Below are positions 47,466 to 56,483 of a DNA stretch of 64,000 nt, one piece after another. Made by a program: the position numbers and the translations under genes. The stretch is taken from the NCBI GenBank assembly GCA_947473045.1, contig CANJCO010000010.1, positions 38,625-102,624 on the forward strand. Reading direction: 5' to 3'. Source of the stretch: Myxococcales bacterium (GTDB lineage Bacteria; Myxococcota_A; Polyangia; Polyangiales; Polyangiaceae). The notes below the pieces were generated by a model that ran no database searches, was not told the DNA's origin, and saw only the letters and a program-made list of their open reading frames with translations. Numbering within the stretch: position 1 is the first letter of the stretch; each line of letters begins with the position of its first letter.

Positions 47466-47592
47466 TGGATTCGAATCGATGCAGGAGGGAGCGGGGGAAC
47501 GGGGCGATCGTATCAGCAGCGCGCGGCAGGCCCCAAGGCTCATCGCCTCGAATGGCCGTCAAGATCGGGCAGAAACGCGGGTGGCGCCGCGT

Positions 47593-48261
47593 TTAGAACG
47601 CGACCTTGACCACGGGCATGCGCAGCTCGAACCCCTGACCGACGCCCAGCTCTTTCTGCTGGGCCAACGTGTAGAGGCTCTTTACCTGCGGAAAGGGAAC
47701 GCCAACGCGAAAGGCGCCCTCGTTGACGTCGAGGAGAGACTGCGGGGGAGCGGCCGGTGAAGGGGCAGGTGCAGGTGCAGGTGCCACCTTGCCGTTGGTG
47801 TCGATCGATGCTGCTCCGACGGAGCTGGTTCCGTTGCTGCCCGGATCGGCTGCGCGCGAATCGGTGGGCGCTTTGTCTTCCTTGGTGTTCTCCGGCGGCT
47901 GGTAGCGCGTCGCGTTGAGCGCGAGCACCACCGCGGGAATTACGCCGAGCAGACCGCCGCCAAGCAAGTAGACAGGCACGTGACCGCTGGTGCCATCGGC
48001 CTGCTCGATGAAGTAGCCTCCGATGCCGCCGCCCGCCGCGCCAACGATGCCGCCGACGACGTAAAACCAAGGCGATTTGATGCCGATGAGGCCGCCGGTG
48101 ATCATGACGACCTCGCCACCGAGCAGCGCGCCACCGGCGATGCCCTTGCCGGTGGGCGATACCTCGTCGGCGCGCGCCTCGGGCATGTGCGCAGTGAGAG
48201 CGCCGAGGCCGAAGGCCGCACTGGTGACGCCGAGGGCAAGACGATGACGGAGGCTGATCAT
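47593..48261 (-). CDS. Hypothetical exported membrane protein
   Basis: A 222-residue protein from ATG 48261, preceded by GGAGA at 7 bases. The signal peptide (MISLRHRLALGVTSAAFGLG) is followed by two or three Gly-rich hydrophobic segments (GGALLGGEVVMITGGLIGI, VVGGIVGAAGGGIGGYF, YLLGGGLLGVIPAVVLAL). Then comes a disordered stretch with a PAPAPAP repeat and a beta-like tail. I do not recognise a family. It lies between 5-FCL and the coiled-coil kinase genes on the same strand. Confidence 0.65.
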   Translation of the reverse strand: MISLRHRLALGVTSAAFGLGALTAHMPEARADEVSPTGKGIAGGALLGGEVVMITGGLIGIKSPWFYVVGGIVGAAGGGIGGYFIEQADGTSGHVPVYLLGGGLLGVIPAVVLALNATRYQPPENTKEDKAPTDSRAADPGSNGTSSVGAASIDTNGKVAPAPAPAPSPAAPPQSLLDVNEGAFRVGVPFPQVKSLYTLAQQKELGVGQGFELRMPVVKVAF

Positions 48262-48326
48262 GCGGGTCTCCAGAATGAAGCGGTCGAGGGCCAAAGGCCT
48301 TTGGGTGCAGGACGCTACCACGACGT

Positions 48327-48950
48327 TCAGGGCCGGTCCAAAGGGGCATTTTCGGCGCGCATCACGCGCGCGTCGGTGACGATCCACTGCACCGGAACAT
48401 CGCCCTCGCCGACGGGCAGTTCGACCAGCAGCTGAAACTCGAAGCACACCGCGATCGTGACCGCGGGCGGCGACCACGCGGGCATCGCGCGGTCGTAGAA
48501 CCCCGCGCCGTATCCGAGACGAAAGCCGCGCGGCTCCGTGGCGAGCGCCGGCGCGATGATGACGTCGAGCGCCTCGGCCACCGGCGCATCGGGCGGCGGC
48601 TCTTCGAAGCCCAGACCCCGCTCCTCGAGCGCGGCGCAGTCGCCGACGACTCGAAACGTCATCTCCCGCGTGTCGGCGTCGATCGAAGGGTACGCGAGCG
48701 CCACGCCGCGGGCGCGCAGCGCCTCATCGAGCGTGCGAAGGTCGACCTCGTGCCGCGCCAAAATGGGCCAGAACAGCGCTACGGTGCGTGCATTCTGCAC
48801 AGAGTCGTGGGCGAGCAGCGACGCGACGATCCGCCGCGAGCGCTCGAGGCACGCGCTCTCGGGCGTAGTGTTACGCAGGCCCCGCATGCGCTTTCGGAGC
48901 TCCACTTTCGCGCGTCGCACGATCTCGTCATCAGGCGGAAGTCGGCTCAT
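48327..48950 (-). CDS. 5-formyltetrahydrofolate cyclo-ligase
   Basis: A 207-residue enzyme that converts 5-formyltetrahydrofolate to methenyltetrahydrofolate using ATP. Landmarks are the N-terminal KVELRKRMRGLR, VALFWPILARHEVD, and the glycine-rich ATP/folate loop FRLGYGAGFYDRAMP. It starts inside the end of dam with a 4-base ATGA overlap, so the two are co-translated although they share no known pathway. One copy of the dispersed palindrome lies inside. Confidence 0.92.
   Translation of the reverse strand: MSRLPPDDEIVRRAKVELRKRMRGLRNTTPESACLERSRRIVASLLAHDSVQNARTVALFWPILARHEVDLRTLDEALRARGVALAYPSIDADTREMTFRVVGDCAALEERGLGFEEPPPDAPVAEALDVIIAPALATEPRGFRLGYGAGFYDRAMPAWSPPAVTIAVCFEFQLLVELPVGEGDVPVQWIVTDARVMRAENAPLDRP
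48789..48799. repeat. Dispersed palindrome TGYANNNTRCA, copy 18
   Basis: TGCATTCTGCA, inside the 5-formyltetrahydrofolate cyclo-ligase gene, encoding Val-Gln-Asn-Ala. Confidence 0.8.
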
Positions 48951-49837
48951 GCTCCCGCGCTCCGCCGCTTGCGCGGCGTCGTCGGGGCCCAGTTCGACAC
49001 GAGCAACTCAGAGACCTCGCCGCGGCTCGCAGGGTCGGAGTTGATGCTCCGCGCCACGCGAACCCGATCTTGCGACAGGCCTGCGTAAAGCGCGCGCGTT
49101 TCAGGCGTATCGGCGTTTGACAGGAGCGCCAGCACCCGCTTTTTCCGCAGGCGGATCAGCTCGGTCGCGAGGCGCTGCTGGTCGTCCGGTCCGAAGCCTT
49201 CGCGGGCATAGGCTGTGAAGTCCGACGTGCTCGACGCCGGCGCGTAGGGCGGGTCGAGGTAGACGAAATCGCCGGAGCCGAGCTTGCCGGTAACCTCGGA
49301 GAAATCGCCGTGCACGACTTCGGTCTGCGCGAGCAGCAATGCAGCGCTGCGTAGCGCTTTTTCGTCGAGAATTTTGGGGTTCTTGTAGCGTCCAAACGGC
49401 ACGTTGAAGATCCCCTTCGAGTTGACGCGCCACAGGCCATTGTAGCAGGTGCGGTTTAGAAAAAGCAGGCGCGCGCCGCGCGAGACGTCGCTCATCGCCG
49501 AGGGATCCTGCCCGCGGACTTCGTAGAACAAGTCGCGATCGTAGCGAAAGCCGCGAAGCGCCTCGATGAGGTCTCCGACCGAGTCGCGCGTCGCGCGGTA
49601 GAGGGCAACGAGATCGAGGTTGCGGTCGGCGAGCACGGCGCGTTCAAAACGGCGCGCCGTGGGGCGGCCCGAGGCGGACTCCGACGCGAGCGCGAAGAAG
49701 ACAGCCGCGCCGCCGGCGAAGGGCTCGGCGTAGGTGCCGATGCGCGCAGGCATCCGCGCGAGGATCTCTCCCAGAAGGCGCGTCTTGCCGCCCGCCCACT
49801 TCACGATCGGACGCACCGGAGAACCGATAACCGGCAC
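48947..49837 (-). CDS. dam: DNA adenine methyltransferase (Dam/D12 class)
   Basis: A 296-residue N6-adenine methylase of the D12 class, whose known members methylate GATC. Motifs are in the expected order: KWAGGK (13-18), the SAM-binding EPFAGGAAVFF (38-48), NRTCYNGLWRVNSKG, and the catalytic DPPY in FVYLDPPYAPAS. No restriction enzyme or mutH gene is beside it, so it looks like an orphan, regulatory methylase. It follows the DUF4340 gene by 25 bases and overlaps the 5-FCL gene by 4. GATC-containing GCGATCGC palindromes are abundant in this window. Confidence 0.9.
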   Translation of the reverse strand: MPVIGSPVRPIVKWAGGKTRLLGEILARMPARIGTYAEPFAGGAAVFFALASESASGRPTARRFERAVLADRNLDLVALYRATRDSVGDLIEALRGFRYDRDLFYEVRGQDPSAMSDVSRGARLLFLNRTCYNGLWRVNSKGIFNVPFGRYKNPKILDEKALRSAALLLAQTEVVHGDFSEVTGKLGSGDFVYLDPPYAPASSTSDFTAYAREGFGPDDQQRLATELIRLRKKRVLALLSNADTPETRALYAGLSQDRVRVARSINSDPASRGEVSELLVSNWAPTTPRKRRSAGA

Positions 49838-49862
49838 GAGGCTTCAGAGCAAGAGGCGCAGT

Positions 49863-51992
49863 CTACAGCGCGCCCAGCAGCGGCCTCAGGCGATCTTCGG
49901 CCACCGCAAACGTCGCGTCGACGCCGGTCACCCGGGCGAAGAGCATGTTCTGGTGTGCGCGCAGACTTGCCCGGCCGAACGTGATGCGCACCGCCGCAAC
50001 GCCCGAGCCGCGATCGACGCGCGCGTCAATCACGAGCGCGGGCGCGCCGAACCCCTCAGCTTCGCGGGCGGGTCCAAGGTGCACGACGTCGTCCGCGCGC
50101 AGCTGCGCGAGGCCGCGCGCGAGCTCATCGGGATTCGGCGGCGTGCCGCCGCCCGCGAGAAGTAGCCGCCCCTGATGGCGCGTCAGCGCAACCGAACGCG
50201 GCCCCTGCGTCAGCGTGATCGACTCCGCGCGCGCCGGGTCGATCGACAGCGCGCTTCGATCGATGACGATGCGCGACGCAGCCGCGCGAAGCGACAGCGG
50301 CGCTACGAACACGGGCGACGGCGCGCCGCCCGTCTCGTCGATGCGCGCGTAGACGCCACCTTCACCCTCGTTGCCAAATCGAAGGGAAAATACACGCACT
50401 TCGCCGTCGCCGCGCACTTCGAGGCTGGCTCCGCATTGACTGCCGGACAACCCGAACGCAGGCTCGTCGGTGTCGCTGACCCACGCGTCGGCGCGCGCGC
50501 GGATCAGCGCGTCGACGACGTCGACCGCCCCGGCCTGGTCGACCGCGTAGCCGGCGGGGGCGCCGAGCTGGAAGCCCGCGCCGGTACGTGAGAGATCCTG
50601 AGCGCAGCCGCAGCGGAGCGACACCTTCGACACGTCGCGCGCGGCGACCGACGACGGCATCGCAGCGCGGCCCCGAAGCGACGACAATCGAGGCGTGAGC
50701 TTGCGCGCGAGCTCGGGCGCCAACACGAGGCCTGCGCCGTCGGCAGCCCTGACCGCAACCACCCGACCGTCTGCGCACGTGCCGACCTCCACGCGCTCTT
50801 CAGCGTGCGACTCGGCTCGCGTGAGCGTTACGCGTGACGACGCGGGGCAGGCCAGTCCCTTCGCGACGCCGTCGCCCGCGCCCCTCGCGATGGCGCTCGC
50901 GAGCGCGAGGGTCGTCTCGGCCTCGTCGCTCGACAGGTCGCGATCTTCGGGCGACTGAAGGCGCCAACCCGACCCCTTTCGGGCGAGATCGATCTTCAGG
51001 CCCGAGGGCAGCGCCGCGAGCGACAGCGACTCGACTTCGTCTTCGTGCGCGGCAAACAGCCTCGTATCGATCAGCTCGTCGCGCTTGGTCGACAGGCCTT
51101 CGGCGACGACCTTCGGAACGCAGGCCACGAGGCGCGAAGGCGATCGGCGCACGACCACGAGGTCATTGGGAATGCCCGGACATTCGCCAACAACCGCGAG
51201 CTCTCCGACAGGCCTGCCTCCGTCTTTGGGCAGCATCCGCACCACGAACTGCGGGTGCTGATCGTCCGCGTCGGGCAAAAATGCGTCAGCGTGCATTTCG
51301 CCGAGCGCGAGCCACACGCGGTCGAGTCGGTCGCGCGAGACGCGAAGGCCGGTGTCTGCGAACTTGAACGCGACCTCGTCGATGCGCTCGATGGCGTATC
51401 GCTGCGCGTCGCTCGCGACCTCGAGGCGCGCGAGATCGATCGACAAATACGGCACAAAAGACTTACTTCGGTAGTCGTCGGCAGTTTTTAGCAGCTGCGC
51501 CGCGAGCTCCTTCGGCACGACGAACGTGCCCTCGCCCGCGACGGAAAAGTACGACGCGCCTTCGGGCGACGGAGCAGGCTGGCCCAGCTGAAACTCGACC
51601 ACGAGCTTGCCCATCGTGATGGAGCCCCGGACGCGCGGCGGGCCCGCAGCAGCGGCTGCGTCGACCTTCCGCACAAACGTCGCGAACTCGAGCGCCCCCA
51701 GCAGTTTGTCGGCTTCGGCAGCGTCGGCAACTTCAGCTCGCGGCTGCGTCATTCGCCACTCGCGGTCACCGGCGTCGCTGGCGACACTCCGCTCGAACGC
51801 GAGCCGCTCCTTGTCGCTCTGCAACACCACGCGCGAGACGTCATCTCGGCGAAACGCGGGGAAGACGTTCTTCGGACGGGCCGCGCGCTCGACGTCGGTG
51901 ACCTTGTCGCGATCGACGACGAGCACGTAGGCGGCGAGGCCCGCCGCGGCTACAATCAGGGCGATCGACGCTGCGTGCTTGCCCAGCTTCAC
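49863..51992 (-). CDS. DUF4340 protein of Gld-like ABC system
   Basis: A 709-residue protein from GTG 51992, overlapping the GldG-like stop by 4 bases (GTGA). A single N-terminal helix (SIALIVAAAGLAAYVLVV) anchors a large repetitive periplasmic region. Units such as VSRVVLQSDKERLAFERS and the later VSKVSLRCGC, with W(R)M/LxxP-like strands, are typical of DUF4340 proteins, which accompany GldA/F/G-type transporters in many bacteria. The exact function is unknown. It is the fourth gene of the transporter operon and precedes dam by 25 bases. Confidence 0.82.
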   Translation of the reverse strand: MKLGKHAASIALIVAAAGLAAYVLVVDRDKVTDVERAARPKNVFPAFRRDDVSRVVLQSDKERLAFERSVASDAGDREWRMTQPRAEVADAAEADKLLGALEFATFVRKVDAAAAAGPPRVRGSITMGKLVVEFQLGQPAPSPEGASYFSVAGEGTFVVPKELAAQLLKTADDYRSKSFVPYLSIDLARLEVASDAQRYAIERIDEVAFKFADTGLRVSRDRLDRVWLALGEMHADAFLPDADDQHPQFVVRMLPKDGGRPVGELAVVGECPGIPNDLVVVRRSPSRLVACVPKVVAEGLSTKRDELIDTRLFAAHEDEVESLSLAALPSGLKIDLARKGSGWRLQSPEDRDLSSDEAETTLALASAIARGAGDGVAKGLACPASSRVTLTRAESHAEERVEVGTCADGRVVAVRAADGAGLVLAPELARKLTPRLSSLRGRAAMPSSVAARDVSKVSLRCGCAQDLSRTGAGFQLGAPAGYAVDQAGAVDVVDALIRARADAWVSDTDEPAFGLSGSQCGASLEVRGDGEVRVFSLRFGNEGEGGVYARIDETGGAPSPVFVAPLSLRAAASRIVIDRSALSIDPARAESITLTQGPRSVALTRHQGRLLLAGGGTPPNPDELARGLAQLRADDVVHLGPAREAEGFGAPALVIDARVDRGSGVAAVRITFGRASLRAHQNMLFARVTGVDATFAVAEDRLRPLLGAL

Positions 51993-53626
51993 GACGCTTC
52001 GTCTTGCTCGGGCTTGCGCGGCTTGCGGCTCGGAACGATGCCCTCGGTGCTTCGCCGGCGCAGCCCGACCGCGAGCCCCAGCAGCGCGGCCGCGAGGGGC
52101 ATGAAGATGAGCACGTAGCGGCGGACCTCGGCGCGCGCTTCGTCGTTGATGCGCATTCCCGCCGACACCGTCGGTCGCGCCGGGATGTCGAGCACCTGCG
52201 GCTTCGACGCCATCCACGCGAGACTGTTTTCGACGAGCAGCGCAGCTCCGCGGAACGGCGTGGGCGCGTGCCAGTTCTGTGCGCTCATCGCGGAGGCCGA
52301 ACCCACGACGACAACGCGCGGACCGTGCGACGCCGCCGGACTTGTCTTCGGGCGCTCGCTGGCCATCGCGAGGACGAACGGGCCGGGCACGTCGGCGCCC
52401 TCACGCTCGGGCAACTGGTCGGGCGAGGTGCGGGCGATGGCCGTGGCCCGCTCGACGCTGACGGCAAACGACTGGTCGCTCGACACGACGAGATCACTGG
52501 CGGGTGACGCGCCCGCGGCCGCGACGTGTTCGAGCACCCGGGTGGTGTCGACGACGATGTGCGGAGGGCTGCGATTTTCGTCAATCTGCGCCAGCGCCTG
52601 GGTGACCGGATGCGCCTTCGCCTGCGCGACAAACGTGTTGGCGCGCGTGTCGGGCACCATAAGCTTTGGATCGGGATCGAGCACGAGGCGGTCACCGAGA
52701 GCGATGCCGAACGGCTCGAGCACAGGCTTGAATTTCGGCGACGCCGCGTCACTCTCGGGGCCGATCGCGAGCAGCAGACTGCCGCCGCCGAGCAAATAGG
52801 AGCGAAGGCGCGTGACCTCCGGCTCGGTCATGGCGCCGAGCGAGCGCGCGCGCACACTCGGCGAAGCGATCACCACGGCCGCGCAGGCCGCGAACGGATC
52901 GCGGGCGTCTTCGAGCGTGGTGTCGACGGCGACCGGCTCGTAGTTGTCTTTGTCGAGGATCTCGCGAAGCAGCCCGAGCCCCTCGTCGGTCGGGTCTTCG
53001 ATCGATCGCTCTCCGTGCCCGGACACGAAGCAGATGCGCGCGCGATCACCCGCGAGCACGTTGCGAATCGCACCCGTAAACGCCTGCTCTTCTCGCGGCT
53101 TGGCCTTTGTGTCCTCGCCCTCGGAGACTTCGATCAGATCGCTGGCCGTGAGAAACCACCGGCGCTCACCGGACGTCGCGATCGCGATGGCGTCGGCCAC
53201 CACGCGACCGTCGCTCGTGCGCCCCGTCTCGAGCTTGAACCGCTTGCGAATGTCGTCGAACGCAAGGGCATCCTTGTCCGGATCAATGTAATGTACATCG
53301 ATTTTGGTCGTCTCCGACTGATAGCTCGCAAGCAGGTGCTTGATCGACTGCTCCATCGGATCGCCGCCGCCAAGCAGCACCCACACTTGCACCGTGTCGG
53401 AGAGCCCGTGCAGCGTCTCGAGGGTCGGCGGCGTCAGGGTGTAGAGCTTGCCCTTCGTCCAGTCGGCGCGCACGAAGTGGCGCGCAGCCAGCACATTAAG
53501 CAGCACCGCGATGGCGAACGCCGCGGCGACGCCTCCGAGGTGCGTGGCCCTCGCCGCGTTTCGCGCGAGCGATTTGCGATCCAATTTCTGCGGAGCGGGC
53601 TTGGCGGAAGCCTTTTTTGCGGCCAT
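51989..53626 (-). CDS. GldG-like ABC system auxiliary protein
   Basis: A 545-residue membrane protein from ATG 53626. GGAGG stands 8 bases upstream and the ATG shares one base with the previous stop (TGATG). One N-terminal helix, a large periplasmic part with the GldG-type pattern (YTLTPPTLETLHGLSDTVQV, INVHY-like KIDVHYIDPDKD, ICFVSGHGERS, LRSYLLGGGSLLLAIGP), and a final helix (RRYVLIFMPLAAALLGLAVGL) are visible. In Bacteroidota GldA, GldF and GldG are needed for gliding; in other phyla the role is open. One copy of the dispersed palindrome lies inside. Confidence 0.85.
   Translation of the reverse strand: MAAKKASAKPAPQKLDRKSLARNAARATHLGGVAAAFAIAVLLNVLAARHFVRADWTKGKLYTLTPPTLETLHGLSDTVQVWVLLGGGDPMEQSIKHLLASYQSETTKIDVHYIDPDKDALAFDDIRKRFKLETGRTSDGRVVADAIAIATSGERRWFLTASDLIEVSEGEDTKAKPREEQAFTGAIRNVLAGDRARICFVSGHGERSIEDPTDEGLGLLREILDKDNYEPVAVDTTLEDARDPFAACAAVVIASPSVRARSLGAMTEPEVTRLRSYLLGGGSLLLAIGPESDAASPKFKPVLEPFGIALGDRLVLDPDPKLMVPDTRANTFVAQAKAHPVTQALAQIDENRSPPHIVVDTTRVLEHVAAAGASPASDLVVSSDQSFAVSVERATAIARTSPDQLPEREGADVPGPFVLAMASERPKTSPAASHGPRVVVVGSASAMSAQNWHAPTPFRGAALLVENSLAWMASKPQVLDIPARPTVSAGMRINDEARAEVRRYVLIFMPLAAALLGLAVGLRRRSTEGIVPSRKPRKPEQDEAS
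53287..53297. repeat. Dispersed palindrome TGYANNNTRCA, copy 19
   Basis: TGTAATGTACA, inside the GldG-like gene. It encodes Val-His-Tyr-Ile with the uncommon GTA and ATT. Confidence 0.8.
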
Positions 53627-54375
53627 CAGCTCCACCTCCACGTGTCGACCACCCGGGTCGCGACAAAGAGCGGCAACACGATGAGCGTGCCGTCGAAGAC
53701 GACGCGCCGCGTGTCGACCACGCCCGAAGCGAAGTCATTCATCTGCGCCCACACCGAGACGTGCGAGCAGACCTCGTGCACGAGCGAGCCCTCGCGCGTG
53801 ATGAACTCGCCGACCCCGAGAATGAAGAGCACGAGGATGACCATCGCGGTGAGCACGAGCGCGAGAAACTGGCTCCTGGTGAGCGCGCTCATGAGCAAGC
53901 CGAGCGACAGGTAGCCTGCGCCCACCAGCAGCACGCCGAGGTAACTCGACCCCACCACGTGCCAGTCGACCTCGCCGGTTCGGCGCAGAATCACGATGTA
54001 GAGCACCGTCGGCGCCCACATGAACACGTAGACCACGAGCGCCGCGGCGTATTTCGCGAGCACTACGGCTGCGCTCGAAACGGGCGCCGTCATCAGCGGC
54101 TCAATGGTGCCGCTGCGACGCTCTTCGGCGAACAGGCGCATCGTGATCGGCGGCACGAGGAGAAACAGCACGATGTAGAGCAGCACCGTGTTGCCGAAGA
54201 AGGCCTGCACCGGCGTCTGATCGCTCGACACACCCGACTGGTTCGCGAAGAAATCGACGAGCAGGTAAAAGTGCATGCCCTGAACGAGCAAAAACACGCA
54301 CACGAGCACCCACGCGAGCGGCGTCACGAAGCACGCAAACAGCTCACGCTTGAAGATCGGCCAGAAGCTCCTCAC
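53626..54375 (-). CDS. ABC-2 permease, GldF-like
   Basis: A 249-residue inner-membrane permease with six predicted helices, starting at GTG 54375 and overlapping the ATPase stop by 4 bases. It begins FKRELFACFVTPLAWVLVCV and carries the ABC-2 signature RLFAEERRSGTIEPLMTAPVS, as in GldF. With the ATPase encoded upstream and the GldG-like and DUF4340 proteins encoded downstream it should form one envelope complex. Confidence 0.9.
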   Translation of the reverse strand: MRSFWPIFKRELFACFVTPLAWVLVCVFLLVQGMHFYLLVDFFANQSGVSSDQTPVQAFFGNTVLLYIVLFLLVPPITMRLFAEERRSGTIEPLMTAPVSSAAVVLAKYAAALVVYVFMWAPTVLYIVILRRTGEVDWHVVGSSYLGVLLVGAGYLSLGLLMSALTRSQFLALVLTAMVILVLFILGVGEFITREGSLVHEVCSHVSVWAQMNDFASGVVDTRRVVFDGTLIVLPLFVATRVVDTWRWS

Positions 54376-55364
54376 GCGTCCTCCGCTGCGCCTTCGGGAT
54401 CGCCGATGGGTCTGATTTCAGGGGCGGCGCCGTCGCGGGTGAGCTCGGCGAAGACCTCTTCGAGCGAGCTCGACACCGCCGCGACCGCCCGCACGCCCGC
54501 GCCGGCCCCGACGAGCGAAGCGATGATGCGCTCGCTCGCGGCCGGGGCGTCGAGCGACTTCTTCGACCACGTGCAGCGCAGCAGCGCCTCGCCGTCGCCG
54601 CGCTCGACGTCGACCCGGCTCACGTCCGCGTCTTTCGTGATGACCGCGAGCGCCAGCGCGCCGTCCCCGCGCACGCGCACCTCGATGCCGGGCGAGCGTT
54701 GCAGGCTCTTGATTTTTGCGACTGAACCCTCGGCCACCAGGCGACCCCGGTTGATGACGAGCACGCGCCCGCAGCTCGACTCGACCTCACTGAGGATGTG
54801 CGTCGACAGGAGCACGGTGTGATCGCTGCCGAGCCCTTTGATGACCTCGCGGACTTCGCGGATCTGGTTGGGATCGAGGCCCGCTGTGGGCTCGTCGAGG
54901 ATGAGCAGCGGCGGATCGGCCACGAGCGCGTCGGCGAGCCCGACCCGCTGCTTGTAGCCCTTCGACAGGTTTCCGATGAGGGTCATCTCGCGGTCTTCGA
55001 CCTTCGACTTTTCCATGGCGAGCGCCACGCGCGCGCGACGCCTGCCGCGAGGCACGCCCTTGAGCTCGGCTCGAAAGGCGAGGTACTCGCCCACGCGCAT
55101 TTCGCCGTAGAGCGGCACGGCCTCGGGCATGTAGCCGATGCGCTTTCGCGCCTCGAACGAGTCGGTCTCGATGTCGCGACCGTCGATCGTCACCACGCCG
55201 CTCGTCATGCCGGCAAAGCCCGCGAGTACGCGCAGCGTGGTAGACTTGCCAGCGCCGTTCGGGCCCAGAAATCCGACCACCTCGCCCTTGCCGACCTCGA
55301 ACGAAAGATCGTCGACCGCGAGGTGAGTGCCGTAGCGCTTCGTGAGGTGGGAGACGCTGATCAT
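54372..55364 (-). CDS. ABC transporter ATPase, GldA-like
   Basis: A 330-residue ATPase. Walker A is GPNGAGKST, the Q-loop region MPEAVPLYGEM, the signature reads LSKGYKQRVG, Walker B LLILDEP with SGLDPN-like AGLDPN, and the switch His lies in LLSTHIL. A C-terminal extension of about 100 residues is typical of the ABC-2/GldA group. It is the first gene of the four-gene transporter operon. The gap to the divergent FGE-like gene is 125 bases and holds a copy of the dispersed palindrome. Confidence 0.92.
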   Translation of the reverse strand: MISVSHLTKRYGTHLAVDDLSFEVGKGEVVGFLGPNGAGKSTTLRVLAGFAGMTSGVVTIDGRDIETDSFEARKRIGYMPEAVPLYGEMRVGEYLAFRAELKGVPRGRRRARVALAMEKSKVEDREMTLIGNLSKGYKQRVGLADALVADPPLLILDEPTAGLDPNQIREVREVIKGLGSDHTVLLSTHILSEVESSCGRVLVINRGRLVAEGSVAKIKSLQRSPGIEVRVRGDGALALAVITKDADVSRVDVERGDGEALLRCTWSKKSLDAPAASERIIASLVGAGAGVRAVAAVSSSLEEVFAELTRDGAAPEIRPIGDPEGAAEDA

Positions 55365-55473
55365 AGCAATATCTGAACTGCGCCGTCGTTAGCACGCCAG
55401 TCCCGCACGGCGCCACCGCGACCGCCGCCGCAGCGCGGGCGCACGCGGGAGTTTCACTCCAGCCGCCGTCGCG

Positions 55474-55484
55474 TGCATAGTGCA
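55474..55484. repeat. Dispersed palindrome TGYANNNTRCA, copy 20
   Basis: TGCATAGTGCA, non-coding, ending 5 bases before the ATG of the FGE-like lipoprotein gene, where it would overlap the ribosome-binding site. Confidence 0.8.
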
Positions 55485-55489
55485 CTGTC

Positions 55490-56476
55490 ATGCGCCTCGC
55501 TTCAGTGGGACTGCTTCTGCTCGGGTGCCGCGGAGTGGCGAACACGGACGCGTCCGCGCCCGCCGTGGTCGATGCTCCCCCACCCGCGATCGACGCGCGC
55601 GCGCCCGCCGAAACGCTCGATGCGGGGGACGCGGCGGCTGCCGCCCGTGATGAAGCCCCTGACGCCGCTGGCGCGAGGGCTGAGGCGCCCGACGGGATGC
55701 TCATCGTTCCGGCGGGCACCTTTTCGATGGGCGCCGACGCGGGCGGCGAGGCCGACGAGCACCCTGCCCACGACGTGACGCTGGCGGCATTTTGGCTCGA
55801 CCGCACGCATGTGACGCACGCCGCGTACGGAGCGTGCGTGGCGGCGCGCGCCTGCAGACCGGCCGACAGCACCGTGGCGAGCCGGGCGCACGCAGGCGCC
55901 GACGCCGCGTTCCAGCGGCCCGCGCAGCCCGTCGTGGGCGTTTCGTGGGACGACGCGCAGGCGTACTGCGCCTGGGCTGGAAAACGCCTGCCCGGCGAGG
56001 CCGAGTTCGAGCGCGCGATGCGGGGCGACGACGGCAGAAAGTACCCGTGGGGAAGCGATCGACCGACGCCCACGCGCACCACGTTCGGGCGCTCGTTCGG
56101 CTCGATCGGCAGCACGACCGACGACGTCGGCACGCATCCCGAAGGCCGCGGTCCGTTCGGGCACGACGATCTCGCGGGCAACGCGTGGGAGTGGACGGCC
56201 GACTTCTACGACCCGATCGCGTACGGCAGAAAAACGGCCGCCGCGGGCGTGGCCGGATCGTGCGCGGAGATTTTGCAGACGCAGGACGCGCTACGAGCTG
56301 GCGGAAAGCAGGGATTTACAGGCTCGAACCCGATCCCGCGCGAGTGCGAGCGGGTGCTTCGCGGGGGCGCCTTCAACTACGACTTCACGGGCCTGCGCGC
56401 GACCAACCGCGTGCATCACCCGGGGCGCTTTCGCATCGTGATGGCGGGATTTCGCTGCGCGAAAGACGCGGGCTGA
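55490..56476 (+). CDS. Formylglycine-generating-enzyme-like lipoprotein
   Basis: A 328-residue lipoprotein (Cys13 in LLLLGC). After an Asp/Ala-rich linker comes a sulfatase-modifying-factor (FGE-sulfatase, PF03781-type) domain: MLIVPAGTFSMGADAGGEAD, HPAHDVTLAAFWLDRTHVT, PVVGVSWDDAQAYCAWAGKR, RLPGEAEFERAMRG, NAWEWTADFYD, RVLRGGAFN and the closing AGFRCA. Most proteins of this fold on the cell surface are not true formylglycine formers but binding or structural proteins. The copper-binding Cys pair of real FGE is not evident. No sulfatase gene is nearby. Confidence 0.85.
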   Translation: MRLASVGLLLLGCRGVANTDASAPAVVDAPPPAIDARAPAETLDAGDAAAAARDEAPDAAGARAEAPDGMLIVPAGTFSMGADAGGEADEHPAHDVTLAAFWLDRTHVTHAAYGACVAARACRPADSTVASRAHAGADAAFQRPAQPVVGVSWDDAQAYCAWAGKRLPGEAEFERAMRGDDGRKYPWGSDRPTPTRTTFGRSFGSIGSTTDDVGTHPEGRGPFGHDDLAGNAWEWTADFYDPIAYGRKTAAAGVAGSCAEILQTQDALRAGGKQGFTGSNPIPRECERVLRGGAFNYDFTGLRATNRVHHPGRFRIVMAGFRCAKDAG

Positions 56477-56483
56477 CGGCAGG

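Noticed and set aside
47762..47786. Tandem GGTGCA units containing TGCA half-sites
   Set aside because: They are a short Pro-Ala coding repeat with 2-base spacing between half-sites, and do not match the TGYANNNTRCA palindrome.
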